The notes under the pieces are model-generated. The model saw nothing but the letters and a program-made list of their open reading frames with translations, was not told where the DNA came from and did no database searches. DNA of 64,000 bases from Neurospora intermedia. Lineage: Eukaryota; Ascomycota; Sordariomycetes; Sordariales; Sordariaceae. A program made the translations under genes and the position numbers. The stretch's first letter is position 1. The number at the start of each line of letters is the position of its first letter. Shown piece after piece: positions 11,209 to 20,514 of the stretch. The stretch covers positions 3,100,001-3,164,000 of the forward strand of contig BTPP01000002.1 in NCBI GenBank assembly GCA_037102815.1, read 5' to 3'.

Positions 11209-12601
11209 AGAAAGCGCACTTATAGACGGAGGATAGTTTAATGAGGACTTGCAGGCAAGAGGCCGCTAGCGAAGTCCATTGGGAGTCTACGGACGGGATC
11301 ACAAAGCAACGAGTATCACGCAGCCTGGCGATATGTTTTGTAATTGTGCAGTGTATTTTGCTTGGAAGTACCTATTGTTAGTTAGAAGGAAAGCGAACTG
11401 GAATGCACCGGTTTTGATGTGTGACTTTCGGTGCATTGTTCTACATGGCACGCCTCTACGTGGTCTTCCTGTCCGTGACTGCTGGAACGTCTCTTTTGTC
11501 ATCTTGTCCCGTCTGTATTGCTTATACGAACATAATAATAAGGGAGGTCCGTGTTTGAGAATGATCCCGTCAGTTAAAAGCCCAGGGTAGCGATGCCAGA
11601 GACGGGACCTTCAGGTCAAGGTTCAGTCCTATTCTCAGGGGTTGGAGCTACCTCTAAGTGGAAGGTTCCCCGGCTCGCCTGGGTGCCGCCTGTGGCGTGG
11701 ACCCACGGCCTGGGCCGATGGTAGGTCAACTTAAGCTGCAGGGTCTACAGTGCGGTCAATTGCATGCAATTGGGGCTTCCCCTCTCAGCTCCGTCCCGTC
11801 TGCATTTTCGATTGTCCCCTGCGCTTTTGTTTGTTAACAAAAGTCAGCGTGATTCACACAATACTTTGCTAAGAATCGATCTGATCAAGGTCCCTCTTGC
11901 AGGTTCATCTCACTTGTATGTATGACTTTCTCCGTCTTGACTGCTTTCCCAGGTTCTCCCGTCCCTTCACCACACTTGTGATTATTAGACCGAGATGAAC
12001 AGTGCTTTCTGTTATTCGTTCCTCTCGAATCATGCAAGAACGCTCGCCATTCGAAGCACCTTCACAACACCTGCGGTCATATTGTTCTTCTCCCACCGTT
12101 TGCCCTCAAAATCGCCTAGCGCATGCCACCTTATCAGTACAAATACAGCGGTGCTTTTCCCAGGTATCAATTTCATGACCTACGTACATACCTACCTTCA
12201 TTTTTACATCTTTGTAGCTGAGCTCAGACATATATCAACACAACGAAGTCAATATCTCAACCTAGATTCCTACCTTCCTATTAAACTTCGGAACCCGTTC
12301 GCATATTATGGAAGTTGCAACCACATGTCATAATCTCTGAGCCTGGCCAGCAACTCACCAATCTCCTTCCCGACGAGCAAATCACATCCTCCCGTCACTA
12401 CGCGAGCCGAGGTCCTCCTTTTCAATAACTCAACACAGAACTGACCCAGGCCTCACCATATCTCAACGAACGACAACAAAAATACCACACCCCACATCCT
12501 CCACTAGCTCAGTCACATATCTTGACCCAAAAAGGACGTTTCTCATCACCAACTAGACTAATCTCTCAGCCCCAATCCCACATAACACCTCCTCGCCCAA
12601 G
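11209..12601. other. Intergenic region, SPO7 3' end and leader of next gene
   Basis: The gap runs between two genes on the same strand. The last 300 bases are C- and A-rich and look like a leader. The small frame at 11995-12333 has no recognisable features. No gene supported. Confidence 0.5.
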
Positions 12602-13711
12602 ATGCAAAACGTCCCTCCCACCCTCTCCCCGGGGTCCCTCATCCGCGAGTTCGTAACCCGCGCCGCCCCCTACGACACCCGCCCGCCCTCCCCTCCCACA
12701 GTCGACATCCCCAACTCGCGCGCCATAGGCCGCAACTCCGTCATCATCGCCCCTTCCCCGCGCAGCCTCGACCCCGCCCTGTTTGATCTCAACTCAGATT
12801 ACGCTTCAATCATCACCCATGGCCTGCGTCCGCAGGAAGCGCTTGATCAGGCTTCAAACTGGGAGTATCCGGCGCGCCGCACTGCCCAGAAAATTATTGA
12901 CCCTTCGCTTTACTTGGGTCCGTTGAGCGTGGTGAGGGACAGGGAGTTTATGAAGGGAGAAGGGGTGACGATGGTGGTTGTGGTTAGGGATCGGATTATA
13001 GGACTTGGACTTGTGGGAGGACAACAGCAACATCAACAACAGAGGACAGACGGGCAAGGGGTTCCGCCTGTTCCGACACTGGGACCGGCAGCCAGAAAGG
13101 TTACTGAGGAACTTGGGGTGCAAGTGGAAGCGGTGGGGGTTGGTGGGTTGCAAGAGCTTATCAGGGAGTTTCCGAAGTTGAACGAGAAGATTGTGAGGCA
13201 CTTGGTCTCAGTACACAAGAGGAGTTTTGGTACCCAGCAGGGAAAAGTGCTGGTGTGTTGCGAGACAGGGAATGATCGGTCGGCAGCGGTAGTGGTGGCT
13301 TACCTGGTTGAGGTTTGGGGCGTGGACTTGATTGAGGCGCTCAGGTTCGTGCTGTACAAACGGTTCTGTGCGGCGTGGGATGACGATACTAGGAGGTATC
13401 TCAAGACCTATGAGGACATTTTGATGGCGAAGAGGGCGCGTTGGCAGGATCAGGAGGCCAATGATAGGGACGCCGCCGCTGCCGCGGACGAGAGCAGGAT
13501 GAACAAGTTGAAGAGACAATTGGCGAGTGTCGGCTTCGACGATGATAGTGACGAGGAGGATGCAGAAATGTGGGGCAACTACAAGGGCGCCAGCTCGTCG
13601 TCCGAAGAGACAATTCATCAAGCGCGGGGGAGGAATTTTGCACCCTTTCTGGATCTGCCTCCCCGTGGGGCGGAACACAGGAATAACGAGGGGGGAAACA
13701 GGCCAAGCTAG
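12602..13711 (+). CDS. Dual-specificity-phosphatase-like (STYX/DUSP fold) protein
   Basis: Single exon, 369 aa. The core reads IIDPSLYLGPLSVVRDREFM, then a Gln-rich loop, then the phosphatase loop CETGNDRSAA, which fits C-x5-R-S with Cys at about residue 220 and Arg at about 226. The final helix region is VLYKRFCAAWDDDTRRYLKTYEDIL. The nucleophile Cys and the phosphate-binding Arg are present, so this is not a classic dead STYX. However, the residue before the nucleophile, usually His, is Cys here, so activity is uncertain. The C-terminal 90 residues are charged and disordered, with DDDSDEEDAEMWGNY. Substrate and pathway cannot be told from the sequence. The leader upstream is C/A-rich. Confidence 0.8.
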   Translation: MQNVPPTLSPGSLIREFVTRAAPYDTRPPSPPTVDIPNSRAIGRNSVIIAPSPRSLDPALFDLNSDYASIITHGLRPQEALDQASNWEYPARRTAQKIIDPSLYLGPLSVVRDREFMKGEGVTMVVVVRDRIIGLGLVGGQQQHQQQRTDGQGVPPVPTLGPAARKVTEELGVQVEAVGVGGLQELIREFPKLNEKIVRHLVSVHKRSFGTQQGKVLVCCETGNDRSAAVVVAYLVEVWGVDLIEALRFVLYKRFCAAWDDDTRRYLKTYEDILMAKRARWQDQEANDRDAAAAADESRMNKLKRQLASVGFDDDSDEEDAEMWGNYKGASSSSEETIHQARGRNFAPFLDLPPRGAEHRNNEGGNRPS

Positions 13712-14937
13712 CCCATGGCTCTGAGCGTGATCTGTGACAATAATCATCAGCGTCCGCGAGCAGGTGATACGAGGTGTCGACCGAAGATGCCATGTCACGA
13801 ACCAGAGGCGAGAGGTTGTATTGTTCTAGAGCTGAGGCGAGACAAAAAGTACGTTATTTGCTCCTGGTCCTTGCTGCTATTAATTTGGCGTATTCAAGCC
13901 TTGAGAAGAAAATCTAAACATTTCATACCCCAGAGGGGGCATTGTGTCCTCATTCAGTATGAAGGGTTGAGATCGTGGAAAAATCAATCAAGGTTTCGTG
14001 TCGACAGGAATCGCCAAAATTCATATGATAATCGATCTCGAAATATTCCCCAAATTGATGTGACCGTTACTGCTCGGTTCCCCAGCAAGTCTGTCAAGCA
14101 TATGTCCCTCGAAGCAGAACTTACATATGGACCCCCACCTTCCATTCGGCCAACTACGCCGGCCCTATTGAACCATGAAAACACTTGAAATTACGGAACA
14201 CGGTGGGAGTGTCAGACATGGGATGAAATATCACGATGGCCCATCAACAAACAAACCTTGACGGTCTGGAATCCCGATAACGGACCGTCATGACTACGTT
14301 CGCGGCCATTCACTTGCTCGTCCTCTGACCCACGCGTTTGCAACGACCAAACTCCCGTCTTCACACGTGCTTCCTGCTACGACACGCCTCAACGACCAGC
14401 AATATTCAGCATTCGCTTCTTTCCTGTCAAGTCCTGACTCTAAGACGACGCGCTTCCCATCTTATCAATCAGGCAAGTAAACAAAACCAGAAGACACTAT
14501 AGTAAGTCACAACTTCCGGGTTTTCTTCCATGCGCTTGTCTCTTTAGAAAAAAATATCAGCCTTGATATCCATCATCATCTTTCGGCGTCATCTTCTCTA
14601 CCTTTAGCTTCCTCTTTGCGTAGCAAATATCATATCAGGCTTGCTACACAATAGTTGGTTGCCTGCCTTCCACAAACCAGCCCATCAACCCCCCAAACCA
14701 AACAGAATTATGCACACGTTCAAGCTGACAGTAAGGTGAACAATCTGTCAGAGGAAAGAAGAGGATCAACAGCGACAGCTTCCTTCCCCCCGGAGTGAAC
14801 ACCTCGCTCCTGTTCTCTAGCAAAGAGTCAGCTAAAAGGTAACTCAACTGTCACCCGCAACTACTCTTTGACAATCGCGCCCTCGCAGTTCTCACAAAGC
14901 GAGCCTCTCTCCTTTTCCCAACACCAACATCCAAAAG
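13712..14937. other. Intergenic region with probable long leader
   Basis: The gap is 1.2 kb. A GTAAGT donor at 14501 and CT/A-rich sequence up to 14937 suggest a long, possibly spliced leader for the next gene. The acceptor cannot be fixed by eye. No coding gene supported. Confidence 0.4.
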
Positions 14938-17900
14938 ATGGCCTCCCAAAGAAAAGATCGTCCCCAGCGCAACCGTAAGCCCCCCAAAATCTATGGCTTC
15001 CACGTTTCTGGGGATGAGGAAGACACTTTCACCGACTTCGAACCCCCCTCGCCTCCCCACAGACCTGTCGATAGCCGTCTGCCCTTCGACCCTCAACTTG
15101 TCGAGGAATGCGCGTTTCCTTCTCTCGACCCTGTTACCCACGTCGGGCTGGGACCGAGCGAGGTGTACAAGGTCTACCGACAGGTGAGAAGGGAACAGGA
15201 AGTAAAGCGGATGGTGGAGTATGAGCCCCTGTACCATGAGCGTCTTGCGCGACTGAAGCAAAGGAAGCAAGTGGTGGGGCGTAGGGATATTGGAGAGTTT
15301 CCCGGCGGCGTGGTTGAAAATAAAAGCAGGGGAAGGTCGCGCGGTGTTAGCGTTCAGTATGCCAATACTCCAGAGGAAAGGGCCAGGTGGGAGAGAGGTC
15401 GTGAGCAGGAGTTTGTTTGGCCAGTTGGCGAGTCTTCCTCTGAAGAAGAGGATGAGGAAGACGAAGAGGAGGGGGACGACGACGAAGACGACGATTTTCA
15501 GCAAAGGGATATGGTCATGAGGACGTCGAGACTGCTACTCAGCGTGAGAAACGCAAACCATACGAAGCAGAAAGAGGCGGTGGCTGCTGTCGAGAGGGCA
15601 AGGAGTAGTGCTCAGAGTTTGGCCAGTAGCCAGGGGCAGAAGAGTCCGGGGCCGCCTCTGCCTCTGACTTCGGTGTCTGCGTCTGCCGAAGGAAAGAATC
15701 AAAAGGATACCGATGGGGATACAGTTATGGGCGGTGGGAGTTCGTCTCAATCAACCAGACAGCTGGTTGTGTCTCTTCCCAAACCGCGTTGGGTCTTTAC
15801 AATATCCATACGGGCAAAGAGTCCGCGACGGCCGACAGCAGCAGAAAAGGGCAAAGGAAAAGAGACTGTGCTCTGGGATGCCTCCCAGAATCAGAGCACG
15901 TTGGGGCCTACGCAGGTATCCCAAGAAGTCAACAGACTTCTTCAGGGTAGCGATGCCAGAAAAAATGAGAATCCGACAGTGATGGTAGGTTATGGAAGCA
16001 AATCGTCTACAAAATTTCAGCTAATCATGTCTCTTGAGCAGATACTCAATACAGCACGCGTAGCGATTCCCACCTGGCCGTCTCTACCTGCGAACATCCA
16101 ATACCTTATCACTTACCATCTGACAGCCGTCCATGAACCGCCATACTCCTTTGCGCAGCTGAGCACGTTATTGTCCCTCTCCAGCGATGAAGTCATATCT
16201 CTCCTATATTTGATCAACCATGAAACCCGCAAGATGATCGTCCTAGACAGCCTCAGCAATCAGCTGGCCGCAATCGAGGATATTGATGCAGTCCGCGACG
16301 CCCTAGACCGACTGAAACCGCAAGGTCTTGTCACCGACTCCGTATCCTCTGAGGACATCCGCCAGGGCCAAGCGTTCTTGCGGTTCATGGGTCTGCACAA
16401 AGTGGCGGAGTGGTTGGCGGAGTACGTGGGGGTCAGCAACAGCCGGGACAGCAACGAAGGGCGACATGTCATCAAGATTAACGGGCGGCTTCTGGATGGT
16501 GATATACCAGCTGAAGTGGTAGGCAACGTTTTAAGACGCATCTGGAAGGAGGAGCAAGAAAGGGCGAACAGGATCGAGAACGCCAGAAGAGCAGAGGCAG
16601 CAAGAGCATCGATGCAACCTCCACCTCTGGGCCTGGTGAATCGCTCGGTCTTGGAGCTTACAGACAGGAGCGTACAGAACGGCAAAGTCTTGACCATTCA
16701 GGAGGCGGAACAAGCAGCGAGAAGGCTTGCTGACTTTGGGCTACTGGTTCCGCAGTCAGATCACTATACGGTCAGTTTGAATGGCGAATCCGTGCATCTG
16801 GAGCAGGATCTGCAAGCGCGGCGACTTTGGAATCATGAGCTAGAAGCCATGCGGAAGGCTCAGAGACAAAAGGAAGTGGTACCTCCGGCTAGGCCGACAT
16901 TGGAGAGTAACCAGGAAAGACAACCGTCAAGGCCGACACTCGATCAAGTGGCGGGGAGTTCCGTCAGCAACCGAGAAGAACCCAGACAAGAAGCTAGAAA
17001 GACATCTAGGGGTCAAGCGACCCTTGTGCAGCAGTCCCCTCCTTCCGCTGGAGCCATTTCGTCGGCTCCTGTTCCAATGGGCATTGACTCAAGCATGAGC
17101 AGGACAACGAGGCATGATAAAGAACGGCAACATAAGGGACAGTCCTCGTCATCGACTAGTGAAGTAGACCAGGAAGCTCCAATAGCCGATGAAACCCAAT
17201 CCCGTAATTCACCGACACACGACTACTTGCTGTCCATCGGCATCGATCTTTCCCTTCATAAACCACCGCCGGTCGACACATCCTCGGGGTCACCTACCCT
17301 CGAAGAAAGAACCGCCGCGTTTCTGGCGGCCAACAAGGCCAAACTCGACGCCATAGACAAGAAAGACGAAATGGAAGCTCGTCTCCGAAGACGGCAACCG
17401 GCACAGGGTCAAGCTCATGACGAGGAGCCAGCTACTACCTCCGTCTATGGTATACGTAATGCCAGTGAGGCTCGTACCTTACGAAGTAACAGCATATACA
17501 GTTCTCGACTTCCCAGTGAGGCACCTTCCGTTGTGCCAGCCGCAGATACAACTCCTACGACAACCCGAGGTAATCGTCAAGCGACCCCCGTTGTTGCTAA
17601 CCCTTCTGGCTCCTCACATGAGATGTCTGCCCAAATACAGAGGCAGGTGCAAGTTGTCACAGAGGCAGGGGCCTCGAGTGTTGCCCCTCCTAATGCCCTT
17701 GCTGGTAATGGCAACTCCGACCAAGTGGCAACAGCAGTGACGACCCAAAGGGAAGAGGCAAGACCAGTCGCAGTTGTGACTCCTCCCGCGCCCGAAACTC
17801 CGGCATCGCAAAGAAAGACAAGAATTATCCTCAAGGTCGGAGGTCGAAGGGTTACCAGCCAATCGAGCATTACGTCTACGGATACGCCACGGTCAGAGCC

Positions 17901-18477
17901 GCCGGTGCACACAAGTCCCGACACCCTGGGGCGGAACTTCTCTGAACCTACGAGACGTCATCGTGAAATATCACAAGAAATGTCCTTTGATGACGAAGCT
18001 GCAGGCCATACAACATCTCGTAGCAGCTTCAAGCAATCATTGCCGACACGCCGAAATCTCTTTGGGACAACCCGTAAACAGGAGCATGCATCGTTTTCGC
18101 CTTCAGGGACACTGACTGCCTCAAATCATATCCAGAGTCAGGTCTCAATGCCGTCCTTGGCGGTCGGAGGGCATCCTACAAAGGCTAGTTCACACCCAAG
18201 CCACCTGCAAAGGCCTTTAATGGCTGGCATTCGGGATCTGGCTTCAACAGAACCTGACTCTCATCGTCAAAACGAGTTGGGACTTGCTGCTCTCATGCCG
18301 CCCGTAATACCTGCAACGATCTCAGCTACCCAAACCAACCCTTCGCAAGCTATTCGGGCCGTCGCTGATAGGGAAAACCAACAGACCATGCGCGGGGGAG
18401 CGACCGAGGAAGCTGGGAAGAGATATGTCACTAGGAGCCGAGTTTACAGCGAGGAACAAGGAGAAAGCGGTCCTTAA
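14938..18477 (+). CDS. Large mostly disordered protein of unknown function (1,179 aa)
   Basis: I do not recognise the family. The open frame is continuous for 1,179 codons. The N-terminus is basic and Pro-rich (RPQRNRKPPKIYGFHV). An acidic run of about 20 Glu/Asp follows SSSEEEDEEDEEE near residues 165-187. A probably folded helical part spans about 365-640, with LSTLLSLSSDEVISLLYLI, LRFMGLHKVAEWLAEYVGV and a long charged helix (RRIWKEEQERANRIENARRAEAARAS). The last 500 residues are Ser/Thr/Pro/Gln-rich with scattered basic patches such as RKTRIILKVGGRR. The make-up suggests a nuclear or chromatin-associated protein, but that is inference. Bases 15985-16041 look like a 57 nt intron (GTAGGT donor, GCTAAT branch, GAGCAG end) whose removal keeps the frame and would give 1,160 aa. 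Codon use looks like that of the neighbours. Confidence 0.75.
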   Translation: MASQRKDRPQRNRKPPKIYGFHVSGDEEDTFTDFEPPSPPHRPVDSRLPFDPQLVEECAFPSLDPVTHVGLGPSEVYKVYRQVRREQEVKRMVEYEPLYHERLARLKQRKQVVGRRDIGEFPGGVVENKSRGRSRGVSVQYANTPEERARWERGREQEFVWPVGESSSEEEDEEDEEEGDDDEDDDFQQRDMVMRTSRLLLSVRNANHTKQKEAVAAVERARSSAQSLASSQGQKSPGPPLPLTSVSASAEGKNQKDTDGDTVMGGGSSSQSTRQLVVSLPKPRWVFTISIRAKSPRRPTAAEKGKGKETVLWDASQNQSTLGPTQVSQEVNRLLQGSDARKNENPTVMVGYGSKSSTKFQLIMSLEQILNTARVAIPTWPSLPANIQYLITYHLTAVHEPPYSFAQLSTLLSLSSDEVISLLYLINHETRKMIVLDSLSNQLAAIEDIDAVRDALDRLKPQGLVTDSVSSEDIRQGQAFLRFMGLHKVAEWLAEYVGVSNSRDSNEGRHVIKINGRLLDGDIPAEVVGNVLRRIWKEEQERANRIENARRAEAARASMQPPPLGLVNRSVLELTDRSVQNGKVLTIQEAEQAARRLADFGLLVPQSDHYTVSLNGESVHLEQDLQARRLWNHELEAMRKAQRQKEVVPPARPTLESNQERQPSRPTLDQVAGSSVSNREEPRQEARKTSRGQATLVQQSPPSAGAISSAPVPMGIDSSMSRTTRHDKERQHKGQSSSSTSEVDQEAPIADETQSRNSPTHDYLLSIGIDLSLHKPPPVDTSSGSPTLEERTAAFLAANKAKLDAIDKKDEMEARLRRRQPAQGQAHDEEPATTSVYGIRNASEARTLRSNSIYSSRLPSEAPSVVPAADTTPTTTRGNRQATPVVANPSGSSHEMSAQIQRQVQVVTEAGASSVAPPNALAGNGNSDQVATAVTTQREEARPVAVVTPPAPETPASQRKTRIILKVGGRRVTSQSSITSTDTPRSEPPVHTSPDTLGRNFSEPTRRHREISQEMSFDDEAAGHTTSRSSFKQSLPTRRNLFGTTRKQEHASFSPSGTLTASNHIQSQVSMPSLAVGGHPTKASSHPSHLQRPLMAGIRDLASTEPDSHRQNELGLAALMPPVIPATISATQTNPSQAIRAVADRENQQTMRGGATEEAGKRYVTRSRVYSEEQGESGP

Positions 18478-18932
18478 AGGAATGACACACGGTGGCTATG
18501 TACACCCTATCTATGCCTTACCTACCGATCAGTTATTCTCACTACAAGTCGATCAATATTTTATCAATCAGCCTCAAATTTTAGGGAAAGTCCAGTTAGA
18601 GGGACAGCCTCAACCATCTTCGTCACAACCTGGGTCTCGGTCTCGGCCACGGTCGAGGACCAATACTCAGACATCGGCAGCATTAGATTTCAGCCTCGAG
18701 TCAGCAAGGACCGATTGTCTCTAGCGACAAATACAACTACTTATAGCTTTCATCCCCGGCTGCATTTATCATCCCCATTGTAGTGCTAATCGTAGTTTAA
18801 GTTGCAAAATTCAAGAAGTTCGCTCCTTTCTGCGGATCTTCCACTCCCTATCCCGTGTTTTTCCGTTTTCGATCACATTTTCTGCGGCTCTTCCGGGCTG
18901 TAAAGCTCTGCTCTGTCCGCGACTGCCCAACC
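18478..18932. other. Intergenic, 3' region of the 1,179-aa gene
   Basis: A short frame overlapping the end of the upstream gene (18425-18724, Ser/Pro/Arg-rich) lies in another phase. It could be an alternative end after unseen splicing but has no support. Otherwise nothing is seen. Confidence 0.4.
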
Positions 18933-19361
18933 ATGCAGCTCATCCACCTTGACCTTTGCTTCTTTGTACTTTCATACCGAAATGTGGCCAGACTGATCAG
19001 TATCAGCGGGTCCTCTTCCACTTTTCTGCCTTGCCCTCCCAAACAAGAAGGGATGGATATATGGCAGGCAATTACGACTACTGACACGCTTGCTCCAGCA
19101 GATATCCCAGCTAATCTGGTAGGGTACTTGTATCTGCTATTGACTACTCCTTGCTTATCGCTTCAGCCGGATTGTTTGTTCTGGCTAGTTGTCGATTAGT
19201 GTGCCCGTGCTGGTGACTCCTCGTCCAGAATTCAAGTGGATGATACGGTCGAAAAAGACACTGTCGATAGTGTGGTTGAAATTATGGATCCTGTGTCGGC
19301 GCCACTACAATCACCACAAGGGGAAATGTACAGGCGGACCCATTTCACCGGTGGCCGATGA
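18933..19361 (+). CDS. Tentative two-exon small gene, unknown product
   Basis: This is a weak call. Exons 18933-19118 and 19200-19361 join in phase 0 to give 115 aa. The second exon translates to a charged, coding-like stretch (VDDTVEKDTVDSVVEIMDP) that runs to a stop and begins just after a TTAG acceptor; its frame is closed directly upstream, which is what an exon would show. The donor is the poor GTAGGG, and the start is simply the first ATG of the preceding frame. No family or localisation signal is clear. It could be a pseudo-exon or part of a transcript with a different first exon. Confidence 0.25.
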
Positions 19362-19559
19362 CTCTGAATGAAATGCGCTCCGAACCGACAACATCGAGAT
19401 ACGTTGAATCTCCCGAAAAGCGACTACCGCCCTGGTTGGACTGCTGATAGTCAAAAATGTTCAGTTATGGGAGTCGAGCGAGCTAGTCCAAGTTATCACC
19501 TTGACCGGGTGGAGCATGAGGGATAAAACCCCATTTTCAAAGCCAGGATAACCATCAAA

Positions 19560-19631
19560 GCCCGCATGGCTCAGTGGTAGAGCGCATCACTAGTAATGAT
19601 GAGGTCGTCAGTTCGATTCTGGCTGTGGGCA
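19560..19631 (+). tRNA. tRNA-Thr (anticodon AGT)
   Basis: The 72 nt sequence folds into a full cloverleaf without an intron. The acceptor stem pairs GCCCGCA with TGTGGGC (one G-T). The D stem is GCTC/GAGC. The anticodon stem CATCA/TGATG encloses loop CTAGTAA with anticodon AGT at 19592-19594. The T stem is GTCAG/CTGGC around TTCGATT, and the discriminator base is A. Internal promoters are visible: A box TGGCTCAGTGG at 19567-19577 and a B box around GTTCGATTC at 19611-19619. A34 would be edited to inosine, reading ACU/ACC/ACA codons. CCA is not encoded, as expected in eukaryotes. Confidence 0.95.
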
Positions 19632-19659
19632 TTAAAGCTCGATGAAGCTCATGATCTTC

Positions 19660-19666
19660 TTTTTTT
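19660..19666 (+). terminator. RNA polymerase III oligo-T terminator of tRNA-Thr
   Basis: A run of seven T lies 29 bases after the tRNA end, preceded by CTTC. It is the first run of four or more T downstream and fits a Pol III stop signal. Confidence 0.75.
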
Positions 19667-20514
19667 GGATTTTTGTTTCTATTCGGGTGATATATTATCA
19701 AGTTGTGACTTTTTGATGTTTGGAAGGTTTGGTCCCTTCACCACGTAGTGTGGACCGGGCGGCTGGTGAATTGCTGAAGTATACCTCTACCCAGCCCTCA
19801 CCCGACGCGCATCTAATCTTCAGTTCCTACACCTGCATTGGACGCCGCTTTCAGTTTAATTACCAGTGTGTTCATCGACATGAAAGTCTGAAGCGCTATG
19901 GTGCCACTACCTGTTGGGGAAGGGGGTCAGGTCAGACTTCCTATCTGTAGATTTTGATTTTGCACCCTCTAGCTTGGACGACAGATTCACACATTTTATG
20001 GACGAAAGCTTTTTCCGGGATGCATTTCTATTCAGTCCAACCACGTTTGATACTTCATAAGATAAGTCTTGGTCATTGAAAAAAACGTTAAGGCTCGCAG
20101 TCGCGGAGTGACAGAGGTGAAATTCGCCTTTCTTTAGGGAGGATTTTCAGTCGATCCCGTTAGCATATGTGATCCTTCACCTTTTTGGTTGAAGACGATC
20201 CAGATCCGGAGCCTGAAACAGAAAGAAGCACGAGTACGTAGACTCTTTGAATGTACAAAGGAAATCGAAAAAGAAGAGGAAGAGGAAGAAAAAAGAGAAG
20301 ACAAAGGAAAGAACAGAACAAAACAAATAGCCAACCCCAAAGGTATCTCTGTCCCAGAATAAAACTTTGATCGCAGTGATGCAACACATCTTTCCATCTT
20401 TTTGATGTCCAATCGCCCAAACAAAACGCCATCCTTGTTATCACCGGCGCCATAACAACATCCAAGAAACGGACAATAATACCCAGCCAGCGCAAGTCAG
20501 GTCCAGTCACTCAC
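19667..20514. other. Intergenic, 3' side of PTH11-like gene
   Basis: The gap lies between the tRNA (+) and the PTH11-like gene (-). A purine-rich stretch at about 20260-20330 would be a pyrimidine-rich 3' untranslated segment on the - strand. No gene supported. Confidence 0.45.

Noticed and set aside
18425-18724. 99-codon frame overlapping the end of the 1,179-aa gene
   Set aside because: Different phase, low complexity, no splice signals that would join it.
20109-20126. Short match to the 18S rRNA phrase AGAGGTGAAATTC
   Set aside because: Likeness ends after about 17 bases on both sides; chance or trivial.
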